A DNA stretch of 64,000 nt from Sulfurovum sp. FS08-3 (lineage in GTDB: Bacteria > Campylobacterota > Campylobacteria > Campylobacterales > Sulfurovaceae): the NCBI GenBank assembly GCA_000830175.1, contig JQIS01000001.1, forward strand, positions 221,482-285,481, written 5' to 3'. The notes under the pieces were generated by a model. It was not told where the DNA came from and made no database searches. It saw only the letters and a list, made by a program, of their open reading frames with translations. Of the stretch, positions 1-8,290 are shown piece by piece. Position 1 is the stretch's first letter; the number at the start of each line of letters is the position of its first letter. The translations under genes were made by a program, and so were the position numbers.

Positions 1-148
1 TGAAGATATAGAGAAGCCCTAGCTCATCGCTCATTTTTTTGATTTCTCGTGCCAACTCCATCACCATAGCTTCGCTCTCAATCACGCAAGGACCTGCTAG
101 GATAAACTTTTGCTCTTTTAGTTTGTTATACAATAGGTCACTTTGCAT
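1..148 (-). CDS. kdsA: 3-deoxy-D-manno-octulosonate 8-phosphate synthase (partial, N-terminal 49 residues)
   Basis: KdsA condenses phosphoenolpyruvate with arabinose 5-phosphate to make Kdo-8-phosphate for the LPS inner core. Only the start of the gene is in the window; it runs off the left edge. The visible protein begins MQSDLLYNKLKEQ and carries the diagnostic KdsA N-terminal motif FILAGPCVIESE. Start ATG is at 148. It is divergent from the polysaccharide exporter permease and kdsD, and its substrate arabinose 5-phosphate is the product of kdsD two genes away, which fits a Kdo and surface-glycan neighbourhood. Confidence 0.9.
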   Translation of the reverse strand, partial: MQSDLLYNKLKEQKFILAGPCVIESEAMVMELAREIKKMSDELGLLYIF

Positions 149-322
149 CTTATTCCTTAATGGTTCATTTTTGGGTCAATTTTTAAAAATACTACACCCA
201 ATTTTAACGAAACTTAACTAAAACTCTATAAAATTTTTCACATATTTACGATTTTTATCAAAAATAGTTAAATTTAATTTTGGATTGAGTACAATATCTT
301 TGTTACAAATTAAGGAGCTTTA
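149..322. promoter_or_regulatory. divergent kdsA / exporter promoter region
   Basis: This AT-rich 174-base spacer separates kdsA from the rightward exporter gene. On the plus strand a TACAAT -10-like hexamer sits at 290-295, with no convincing -35 box, as is usual for Campylobacterota sigma70 promoters. An AAGGAG ribosome binding site at 312-317 lies 5 bases before a TTG codon and decides the exporter start. No operator repeat is obvious. Confidence 0.45.
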
Positions 323-1135
323 TTGCACTACTTAAACGAATTTAAACTATTTATACTCCATCTCTTTGCCAATCAAAGGCTTATCATGACGCTTATCAAA
401 AACGAATTTAAAAAGAGCTATTTGGGTTCTTATTTGGGGTTGTTTTGGGCGTTTGTGCAACCTCTTGTCTTTATGTTGGTGATTTGGTTTGTCTTTGAAG
501 TGGGATTTCGCACAGGTCCCGTTACGGGTGATACCCCCTTTGTGTTGTGGCTAATAGCGGGGATGATACCGTGGTTTTTTCTCTCTAGTGGACTCTCAAG
601 TGGCACCAATGCTGTCGTATCCAACGCCTTTTTGGTCAAAAAAGTAGCCTTTCGTACGAGTATTTTACCGCTTGTTCAGATTGGTTCGGAGATGATTATT
701 CATTTGGTTTTGGTGGGATTGTTGCTTGGGGTCTTTTTGCTTTATGGCTACATGCCTACTCTCTATTGGTTGCAACTTTTGTATTATATTTTTTGCACCA
801 TTGTATTGCTTTTGGGCTTGACGTGGCTTACTTCGGCTATTCGAGTCTTTGTTAAAGATATTGGCAATTTTATTACCGTAGTGATACAAATAGGCTTTTG
901 GGCAACCCCTATCTTTTGGTCGCTTGAGTTGGTACCTCAAGAGTATCGCTACATTTTTGAACTCAATCCTGCTTTTTATATCGTAGAGGGTTTTAGAGAT
1001 AGTTTAATAGCTCAGGTTTGGTTTTGGGAGAAGGGGTATCTAACACCCTATTTTTTGATGATGGCTTCATTTACTTTTGTGGTAGGAGCGGTAGTGTTTC
1101 GTAAACTTCGTGTGCATTTTGGGGATGTACTGTAG
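323..1135 (+). CDS. ABC-2 type polysaccharide export permease (Wzm/TagG/KpsM-like)
   Basis: This is a 270-residue integral inner-membrane protein with about six hydrophobic segments and an N-terminal amphipathic region (KNEFKKSYLGSYLGLFW), typical of ABC-2 permeases that export O-antigen or capsule. The C-terminal signature around LNPAFYIVEGFRDSL also fits. The TTG start is chosen because an AAGGAG lies 5 bases upstream; an internal ATG at residue 22 is the alternative. Its cognate ATP-binding subunit (Wzt/KpsT), normally the adjacent gene, is absent here. A 20-codon Wzt-like N-terminal remnant exists near 45185. The stop abuts the kdsD start with no spacer, so the two are probably translationally coupled. 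Confidence 0.85.
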   Translation: MHYLNEFKLFILHLFANQRLIMTLIKNEFKKSYLGSYLGLFWAFVQPLVFMLVIWFVFEVGFRTGPVTGDTPFVLWLIAGMIPWFFLSSGLSSGTNAVVSNAFLVKKVAFRTSILPLVQIGSEMIIHLVLVGLLLGVFLLYGYMPTLYWLQLLYYIFCTIVLLLGLTWLTSAIRVFVKDIGNFITVVIQIGFWATPIFWSLELVPQEYRYIFELNPAFYIVEGFRDSLIAQVWFWEKGYLTPYFLMMASFTFVVGAVVFRKLRVHFGDVL

Positions 1136-2080
1136 ATGGATCTTCTTGCTATTGCTCATGAGGTATTTAGGATTGAAGCCCAAGAGATAGCCCATCTTAG
1201 CGATAATCTCAGTGAAGATTTTGCACACGCCATTGAGAGCATTTTGAGTTCTAAGGGCAAAGTGGTGGTATGTGGCATTGGCAAATCGGGACTCATTGGC
1301 AAAAAGATAGCGGCAACACTAGCAAGTACAGGAACAAGTAGCTTTTTTTTGCACCCTGCCGAAGCCTATCACGGGGATTTGGGGATGGTGGGGCGTGAAG
1401 ATATTGTGGTACTTATCTCCAATTCAGGCGAGAGCGATGAGATACTCAAACTTATCCCCTTTTTTAAACATCAAAAAAACACAATCATTGCCATGAGTTC
1501 CAATAGAGCCTCGACACTTGTCCAAAACAGTGACTATTTTTTGAACATCTCCGTCGAAAAAGAGGCGTGTCCGTTGCAATTGGCTCCTACAAGTTCTACA
1601 ACAGCAACGCTTGTCATGGGCGATGCCATGGCGGTGGCACTGATGAAAAAGCGAGGATTTTTAGAGGGAGACTTTGCTACGTTTCACCCTGGTGGGAGTT
1701 TGGGGCGACGATTGCTTGTCAAAGTGGGCGACAAAGCCAAAAAAGAACCCCTTCCCCTTGCTATGCCCCATGAGAGTATTGTTGAAGTGGTACATACCAT
1801 ATCAAAATGCGGATTGGGGCTTTGCGTGATTGTTGATGCCCAAAAGATTGTAGGTATTATCACCGATGGGGATATTCGCAGAGCTATGGAGAGACAAAAA
1901 GAGGACTTTTTTGCGCTTCAAGCCAAAGATTTGATGAGTCAAAATCCCAAAACCATTGCCCACGATGCCACCTTGCATCAAGCAGGGCAGATGATGGAGG
2001 AGAAAAAAATCAATGCATTGCTTGTGGTGCAAAACGATAAATTGGTAGGTATCGTACAAATTTACGACTTGGGTATTTAA
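1136..2080 (+). CDS. kdsD: arabinose-5-phosphate isomerase (KdsD/KpsF)
   Basis: The enzyme interconverts ribulose 5-phosphate and arabinose 5-phosphate, the first committed step of Kdo synthesis. The 314-residue protein has the full family layout. An N-terminal SIS sugar-isomerase domain (about residues 30-165) carries GIGKSGLIGKKIAATLASTG and the conserved HPAEAYHGDLG. Two CBS domains follow (about 205-314). The ATG follows the exporter stop directly. It belongs functionally with kdsA (position 1) and kdsB (13863), which bracket the locus. Whether it is the general or the capsule-linked isomerase cannot be told from sequence. Confidence 0.93.
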   Translation: MDLLAIAHEVFRIEAQEIAHLSDNLSEDFAHAIESILSSKGKVVVCGIGKSGLIGKKIAATLASTGTSSFFLHPAEAYHGDLGMVGREDIVVLISNSGESDEILKLIPFFKHQKNTIIAMSSNRASTLVQNSDYFLNISVEKEACPLQLAPTSSTTATLVMGDAMAVALMKKRGFLEGDFATFHPGGSLGRRLLVKVGDKAKKEPLPLAMPHESIVEVVHTISKCGLGLCVIVDAQKIVGIITDGDIRRAMERQKEDFFALQAKDLMSQNPKTIAHDATLHQAGQMMEEKKINALLVVQNDKLVGIVQIYDLGI

Positions 2081-2100
2081 ACTTTTTAGAACTTTTGTAG

Positions 2101-2106
2101 TATAAT
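2101..2106 (+). promoter_or_regulatory. -10 box for the glycan gene run
   Basis: TATAAT lies 29 bases upstream of the ATG at 2136, with no clear -35. It falls in the only noncoding gap between kdsD and the following run of tightly packed glycan genes, so it may drive at least the genes from 2136 to 10780. Confidence 0.45.
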
Positions 2107-2135
2107 TAAAGAATTTTTCACTTTGTAGGATAACA

Positions 2136-3752
2136 ATGAACAATAAGAGACAGACTTGTATTTTGGTTTTAGGAATGCATCGAAGCGGCACTTCGGCTTT
2201 GACGGGAGTGTTGAGTTTGCTGGATGTTTATTTGGGAAGTGAACTTATGGAGGCAAACTTTGCTAACGAAAAAGGCTACTTTGAAAACAATATACTCTAT
2301 AAAATAAATGAAAAACTATTAGGACAAATTAACAGTTCATGGAATGATACCTTTTATGATGAAGAGAAGCTTGAAAATATTAGTGGGTTAAATGAACTCA
2401 AAGTTGCTTTGAAATCGGAATTTAAATACGCTCATACGTTTGCCATCAAAGATCCACGACTTGCCTATCTATTCCCTATCTATAAAAAAGTACTTAAACA
2501 ACTAAAAATAGATATAAAAATTATTCTTCCCTATCGAAATCCCTTGGAGGTAGCTAGTTCTTTGAAAAAACGAGACGCTATGTCGCTTGAAAAAGGGATG
2601 CTTTTGTGGGCGTATCACTTTTTGATGGCAGAGAAGTTTAGCAGAGGACACGCTAGAGTTTTTGTAAATTTTGACGAACTTATAGCCAATACTTCGGATG
2701 TTATTGATACTATTTCTTCAAAATTAACCCTAGAACTCGCAGATAAATTTAACAAAAACAAAACCCAAATAGAGGCTTTTTTGGAGCCTAGTTTAAAACA
2801 TCACAATGTATCTATCGAAAATCTATCGCACAATACTCCAACCATTGTCAAAGAGACATTGGCACTAAAAGATAGGTTTAATATCGACGATCTTGATAGG
2901 GAGTTTGATATTTTAAGAGAAGGGCTATTTAGCTACCAAAAGCTCTTTTATAATTTTGACATTGTAAACGCTTTGCATGAAGGCGAAGTGGCTAAACAAA
3001 GTTTGCATATCAAAATTCAAGAACTCAACCAAACAACACACAATTTGCATCTCAAAGAGCAAGAATTAACTCAAACGCAACACAATTTACAAATCAAAAT
3101 TCAAGAACTCAACCAAACAACACAAAACCTACACCTCAAAGAGCAAGAGCTTAACCAAACTGTACAAAACTTACAAGCCAAAGAGCAAGAATTAACTCAA
3201 ACGCAACACAATTTGCATCTCAAAGAGCAAGAGCTTAACCAAACTGTACAAAATTTACAAGTCAAAGAGCAAGAACTCAACCAAACAACACACAATTTGC
3301 ATCTCAAAGAGCAAGAACTTAACCAAACTGTACAAAATTTACAAGTCAAAGAGCAAGAACTCAACCAAACAACACACAATTTGCATCTCAAAGAGCAAGA
3401 ACTCAACCAAACAACACAAAACTTACACCTCAAAGAACAAGAGCTTAACCAAACAACACAAAACTTACAAGCCAAAGAGCAAGAACTCAACCAAACAACA
3501 CAAAACTTACAAGCCAAAGAGCAAGAGTTAAGAGAAAAAAGTAGTGAACGTTTAATTTTAAATGATGCATTGAAATCAAAAGATCAAGAGCTTAGCCAAA
3601 CCAAACACAAATTGCAAACCAAAGAGCAAGAGTTTGTTCAATCTCAACAAGAGTTGGACAATGTAAAAACAGAATTAACAAGTTTGTATATGAGCAAAAG
3701 TTGGAAAATTACAAGACCCTTAAGAAGAGTGATGAGGATAGTTAAAAAATGA
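2136..3752 (+). CDS. sulfotransferase-like protein with tandem-repeat coiled-coil tail
   Basis: The 538-residue protein has three parts. Residues 1 to about 270 resemble a sulfotransferase/P-loop kinase fold: GMHRSGTSALTGVLSLL near residue 11 is the PAPS-binding loop, followed by GYFEN and the FAIKDPRLAYLFP segment typical of bacterial sulfotransferases. Residues 291-458 are twelve perfect 14-residue repeats (consensus HLKEQELNQTTQNL), with diverged copies to about 510, predicted as a long coiled coil. The end, SKSWKITRPLRR, is a short motif often seen at the end of glycan-locus proteins. It probably sulfates a surface glycan in the cytoplasm or acts as a length-setting scaffold; the target is unknown. 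No signal peptide is visible. Its stop overlaps the next start (ATGA). Confidence 0.75.
   Translation: MNNKRQTCILVLGMHRSGTSALTGVLSLLDVYLGSELMEANFANEKGYFENNILYKINEKLLGQINSSWNDTFYDEEKLENISGLNELKVALKSEFKYAHTFAIKDPRLAYLFPIYKKVLKQLKIDIKIILPYRNPLEVASSLKKRDAMSLEKGMLLWAYHFLMAEKFSRGHARVFVNFDELIANTSDVIDTISSKLTLELADKFNKNKTQIEAFLEPSLKHHNVSIENLSHNTPTIVKETLALKDRFNIDDLDREFDILREGLFSYQKLFYNFDIVNALHEGEVAKQSLHIKIQELNQTTHNLHLKEQELTQTQHNLQIKIQELNQTTQNLHLKEQELNQTVQNLQAKEQELTQTQHNLHLKEQELNQTVQNLQVKEQELNQTTHNLHLKEQELNQTVQNLQVKEQELNQTTHNLHLKEQELNQTTQNLHLKEQELNQTTQNLQAKEQELNQTTQNLQAKEQELREKSSERLILNDALKSKDQELSQTKHKLQTKEQEFVQSQQELDNVKTELTSLYMSKSWKITRPLRRVMRIVKK
3006..3509 (+). repeat. 42-bp tandem repeat, 12 units, in frame
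   Basis: Twelve consecutive 42-base units encode 14-residue repeats. Units alternate in pairs, beginning HLKEQEL or QxKEQEL, and differ by a few bases, so they arose by repeated unit duplication. Each unit is a multiple of three, so slippage would change coiled-coil length without shifting the frame. Ten of the twelve units encode ELNQT; units 2 and 5 encode ELTQT. Confidence 0.95.
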
Positions 3753-6700
3753 TTAAAAGACTAAAATATAAAAAATGGAAAAAAGTCATTGAGAAGAGTG
3801 GACTTTTTGATGTAAAATATTATCTCTTCACCTATCCAGATATACGACAACACGATATAGACCCTATTATGCATTACATCCAATACGGTGCTAAGGAGAG
3901 AAGAAATCCATCGGCTCACTTTAATACAAATTATTACCTTTCTGTGTATCAAGATATAGATGTAAACAAAATAAATCCACTTTTTCACTATATAGTATTT
4001 GGCTACAAAGAAAATAGAAATCCTTCTGGAACATTTGATACACAATTTTATTTAGAAACTCACAAAGATGTACAAAAAAAATCTATCAATCCGCTGTTGC
4101 ATTTTATGAAATATGGTCAAAAAGAGAAGAGAAGAACCAAACAAGAGAAGCAGTTGGACAATCAAAAAATCAAATCAAGCCCAATAATTATTGATGTGAA
4201 GCATGAAAAATTAAGGGAAGTTGCATACAAATACAATGTGGGTGTAGTGGTTCATGTCTATTATGTAGAATTGTGGGATGAAATTTATGAATATCTCAAT
4301 AATATATCGCATAATTACACTTTATATATCACAACAATAAAAAGCTTGTATGAAAAAGTTAAAACACTTAAGATGCCCAATGTAAAAGTTGAGATTTATG
4401 TGTATGATAACGTCGGTTATGATATTTATCCTTTTTTGCAAATAATGAAAATTTTAGAAAGAGACAATATTGATGTTTTTTGCAAACTACATACCAAAAG
4501 AGGAGATAAGCATACTGGCAAGGATTGGAAATTAGAATTGATAAATTCACTCATTGGTACGGATTCTATTTTTGCTGGAGCTGTGTCGGCTTTTGAAAAA
4601 AATAGTAATTTACATATGGTTGGCTCATCTTCTTTTTATAAATCTATTGAGTATTTGCTGATGAACAATAAAGAAAATATAACAGATTTAGCAAATATGG
4701 CACATTTTGATATAAATAACGTCTTATCGTGCGGTTTCTTTGCTGGAACAATGTTTTGGGGAAGATTAAGCCACTATACTGAACTATTTGCAAATATAGA
4801 TGTGCAAATCTTACTCTCAAAACAAAACAATAAATCCACAATATCAAACAGTGATGGAACATTGTGGCACGCACTGGAGCGTTTTTTGGGTGTCACTACA
4901 AATAAACAGAGCGAAGTTGGACTGGTATATTGTGGAAATATACATAATGATTATTATCTTGATATTCTACCATCAAGCTTATCTGCTTGTATTAGAAACA
5001 ATATTGGTCATAGCATAGTGGATTTAAGAAACTTATCATCCAATTATAAACTAATAAAAAATTTTAGATTATTTGATAATGTAAAATATTTAGAGAATTT
5101 TCCAATGCTTACAAGTAGCGATGTGGATAAAGTATTGCATTACTTAAAAATTGGAAGGTTTTTTGTATATGATGAAATTAATAAAGAACTAAAAACACTT
5201 TTTAGATACCTAAAAGATAGTTTTGTGCAAACACCACAAACCTATCATGAATTGGCAGTCCATGGTGCCAAAGCTCCTAAGTATAACGGAGATGACAAAA
5301 CTTTAGAGTTTCAATATCTTAGCACAAGAATGTCAATTCTCGAAACACATCTAATAGATTGGGATATAGAAAAAAACAAAAAGCGAAACAATTACATAGT
5401 ATCCATTGTAATTCCTGCCTATGGTCAAAAAGAGATGACAGATGAATGTATCGCATCCATACTTAGATGCAATGCAGGAGTTGAATATGAAATTGTAATT
5501 GTCAACAACAGTCAAGATGAGAGCGATAGCGATTCTTTAGAGAAATGGAAAACAAATCCTATTGTAAAAGTCGTAAACAATGAAGAAAATTTAAATTTTG
5601 CACTTGGCTGCAATCTTGGTTTTAGTAGAAGCATAGGTTCTATAGTAGTTTTTTTAAACAACGATACGACGGTTACTGATAATTGGTTAATTGAACTTAT
5701 CGAACCATTAAACGATAGCAATATCTCAATGACCCAACCACGTCTTTTGTACCCCGATGGGTCTTTGCAGTGTATGGGATTGGTTTTTTCAAACAAAAGT
5801 CCCTTGGCATATCCAATCTATCAAAATACCCAACCACCAAAAGATATTTTGGAAAACAATAGAACTTTCAAGGCGGTTACAGGTGCTTGTCTTGCTATAA
5901 GATACGATGATTTTGTTTTAGCTAGAGGGTTTGATACGCACTATATCAATGGACAAGAAGATGTTGATTTGTGTTTAAGATTAAATAATCTTAAAGGCAC
6001 AAAAGCACTCTATTGTGCAAACTCTACAGTCTATCACCATGAAGGCAAAACGCTAGGAAGAGGAAAATTTGTCTTGCAAAACAGACAACTCTTTGTCAGC
6101 AGATGGAAAAAGTCGATTGAAGAAGATGACACTATGCACTACAATCAAGACAATGTGCAAGTTTTGGAGTGGCAATTGGATTCAGAGAGTTTTAAAAAAT
6201 TTGGAGTTGAAAACCATATTCCTAAAGTAAAATTTTCAGAAACATTTTTGCAAAGTCTCAAAAGTAATTCATACGATGATAATTTTTATATACAAGGCGA
6301 TAATCAATGTGATAAAAATAAACAAAATATTATGCTAACTGCACACACATTGGGGACTCAAATTTTTGGCGGAGAAAGAAGTTTTTTGGATATGGTTACA
6401 TCCATTGATAGTTCTAAATATAATATTTTTGTTGTTTTGCCCAATAATAGTAATAGAGAATACATTGATATTCTTAGAAAATACGTTGTATCTATCTATA
6501 TTGTGAGGTATCAAATGTGGGATAAAACTTCTTTAAATGAAGAGTTGATACATCTTTTAGAAAGTATTATAGTTTGCAATAATATAAAACTTTTATATGC
6601 AAATACCATTATGTGTCGTGAAGCACTTCTAGCAGCAAGAAATTTAGGTTTAAAAACCGCTATTCATGTAAGAGAACTTATCAATCAAGACGAGCATTTG

Positions 6701-8290
6701 AGGGATGCTATTGGGCTAGATACTCAAGAGATACTATCTGAACTTAATTTATTGAGTGACTACATAATAGCCAATTCAAAAATTACAAGCCAAATGTTTT
6801 TTCATGAGAATAAAAATTTAGTATATAACAAAATAGATATAAAAATGTATGAAAATATAACAAATAGTATTCAAAACAATAAAGTAAAATTTGCCTTAAT
6901 TAGTAGCAATATTCCCAAAAAAGGAATAAATGACTTTTTTGAAATAGCAAAGATATGTCAAAAAAATAAAATAGATGCAGAATTTTTACTCATTGGACCT
7001 CTCAATGTAGATACTCAAGAGTTGGTCAATAAAATTGAAAAACATCAGCTCAAAAATTTAAAAATTCTAGGATATTTTGAAGATCCTCTTGAGGCTATAG
7101 GGAAAGCTAATGTTATTTTAAGTTTATCGCATTTTGCCGAATCGTTTGGTCGAACCGTAGGCGAATCAATGGCTGCAAGGAGACCTGTGATAGCCTATAA
7201 CTATGGAGCAATTCCAGAATTGATAGAAGATGGAGTTGATGGCTATTTGTGTCCGTACAAAAATATAGATGAAGTGGTTAAGCGTATTGACTATTTATGC
7301 AATAATGTGTCTCAAATTCAAATTTTAGGCAATAATGCACAGAAAAAAATTACAGCACTATCTTCGGAAGATGTTTACAAAAAAGCAATCAATGAAGGTA
7401 TTGAAAAAGCATTAAAAGTCACTAAAAATTTCAAAGATAAACACATTGTAAAAACCGCAATTATAATTCCTATCTACAACGCATACAGTGAAGTTTCTAA
7501 TTGTATTGATAGTGTATTAAACACTACAGAGAGTAAACAGTGTGATATTTTTTTGATTAATGATGGAAGCACAGATGAACGCATAACACTATTGCTCAAA
7601 AAATATAAAAATATTTCAAATCATATTCATGTAATAGAGAATGAAACCAATATGGGGTACACCAAAACAGTCAATAAAGGAATCAAGTTGGCAAAAGAGA
7701 AAGATGTTGTTTTGCTCAATAGTGATACTATCGTAACTCATGGATGGCTAGAGAGTTTGCAAGATGTTGCTTATAGGGAATCAAAATTTGGGACTGTCAC
7801 AGCAATGAGTGACAATGCGGGAGCATTTTCTTTTCCAAAACAAAGTATAGCCAATCCAAAACCAAAATTTTTAACTCACAATAACTATGCTGCATTAGTG
7901 ACGAGAGACAGCGTAGATGCATTGGATTTAATGCCTATAGAGGTTCCTACTGGATCAGGTTTTTGTTTTTATATAAAAAAGGATTTACTAAAAGATATAG
8001 GCTTATTTGACGAAGTGGCTTTTCCAAGGGGATACGGTGAAGAGAATGATTTTTGTATGAGAGCAATGAAACATGGTTGGATAAATGTAATATCGCACAA
8101 GACTTTTATTTATCATGTAAGAACGGCTAGTTTTGGAAGCGAGAAAGAGAAATTAGTCAAAGATGGTGTAGTGGAGGTAGTGAGAAGATTTCCAGACTAT
8201 CATGAAAAAATACAGCAATCTTTTGGTTGCATTGAAATGCAAAATTTTCGAGATGCAATTCAAAGGAGAGTATTGATTGATAACCACTAA
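3749..8290 (+). CDS. giant multidomain glycosyltransferase (RgpF-GT2-GT4-GT2)
   Basis: This 1513-residue cytoplasmic enzyme seems to join several glycan-building steps in one chain. Residues 10-135 hold three copies of a roughly 40-residue module ending like P(L/I)xHYxxxGxxExR. Residues about 165-500 match a rhamnan-synthesis RgpF-like domain (VYDNVGYDIYPFLQIM and KLHTKRGDKHTGKDW). A GT2 domain starts near 549 (SIVIPAYGQ, with NNDT as the nucleotide-sugar motif and GQEDVDLCLR). A GT4 domain spans about 861-1220 (FGGERSF, then FAESFGRTVGESMAARRPV). A second GT2 starts near 1235 (IIIPIYNAYSEV, NDGSTDE, GYGEENDFCMR). It is followed with no gap by a related enzyme. Sugar and linkage specificities cannot be read from sequence. 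The gene is AT-rich relative to the housekeeping genes, as is common for surface-glycan loci. Confidence 0.85.
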   Translation: MIKRLKYKKWKKVIEKSGLFDVKYYLFTYPDIRQHDIDPIMHYIQYGAKERRNPSAHFNTNYYLSVYQDIDVNKINPLFHYIVFGYKENRNPSGTFDTQFYLETHKDVQKKSINPLLHFMKYGQKEKRRTKQEKQLDNQKIKSSPIIIDVKHEKLREVAYKYNVGVVVHVYYVELWDEIYEYLNNISHNYTLYITTIKSLYEKVKTLKMPNVKVEIYVYDNVGYDIYPFLQIMKILERDNIDVFCKLHTKRGDKHTGKDWKLELINSLIGTDSIFAGAVSAFEKNSNLHMVGSSSFYKSIEYLLMNNKENITDLANMAHFDINNVLSCGFFAGTMFWGRLSHYTELFANIDVQILLSKQNNKSTISNSDGTLWHALERFLGVTTNKQSEVGLVYCGNIHNDYYLDILPSSLSACIRNNIGHSIVDLRNLSSNYKLIKNFRLFDNVKYLENFPMLTSSDVDKVLHYLKIGRFFVYDEINKELKTLFRYLKDSFVQTPQTYHELAVHGAKAPKYNGDDKTLEFQYLSTRMSILETHLIDWDIEKNKKRNNYIVSIVIPAYGQKEMTDECIASILRCNAGVEYEIVIVNNSQDESDSDSLEKWKTNPIVKVVNNEENLNFALGCNLGFSRSIGSIVVFLNNDTTVTDNWLIELIEPLNDSNISMTQPRLLYPDGSLQCMGLVFSNKSPLAYPIYQNTQPPKDILENNRTFKAVTGACLAIRYDDFVLARGFDTHYINGQEDVDLCLRLNNLKGTKALYCANSTVYHHEGKTLGRGKFVLQNRQLFVSRWKKSIEEDDTMHYNQDNVQVLEWQLDSESFKKFGVENHIPKVKFSETFLQSLKSNSYDDNFYIQGDNQCDKNKQNIMLTAHTLGTQIFGGERSFLDMVTSIDSSKYNIFVVLPNNSNREYIDILRKYVVSIYIVRYQMWDKTSLNEELIHLLESIIVCNNIKLLYANTIMCREALLAARNLGLKTAIHVRELINQDEHLRDAIGLDTQEILSELNLLSDYIIANSKITSQMFFHENKNLVYNKIDIKMYENITNSIQNNKVKFALISSNIPKKGINDFFEIAKICQKNKIDAEFLLIGPLNVDTQELVNKIEKHQLKNLKILGYFEDPLEAIGKANVILSLSHFAESFGRTVGESMAARRPVIAYNYGAIPELIEDGVDGYLCPYKNIDEVVKRIDYLCNNVSQIQILGNNAQKKITALSSEDVYKKAINEGIEKALKVTKNFKDKHIVKTAIIIPIYNAYSEVSNCIDSVLNTTESKQCDIFLINDGSTDERITLLLKKYKNISNHIHVIENETNMGYTKTVNKGIKLAKEKDVVLLNSDTIVTHGWLESLQDVAYRESKFGTVTAMSDNAGAFSFPKQSIANPKPKFLTHNNYAALVTRDSVDALDLMPIEVPTGSGFCFYIKKDLLKDIGLFDEVAFPRGYGEENDFCMRAMKHGWINVISHKTFIYHVRTASFGSEKEKLVKDGVVEVVRRFPDYHEKIQQSFGCIEMQNFRDAIQRRVLIDNH

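Noticed and set aside
3006-3509. Regular repeats suggesting a CRISPR array
   Set aside because: Units are adjacent with no unique spacers and are translated in frame as heptad-type repeats.
3197-3517. Cys-rich repeated open frame on the minus strand, opposite the coiled-coil repeats
   Set aside because: It is the exact antisense of the 42-bp repeat and inherits its periodicity; no start signals, and the plus-strand coding is clear.
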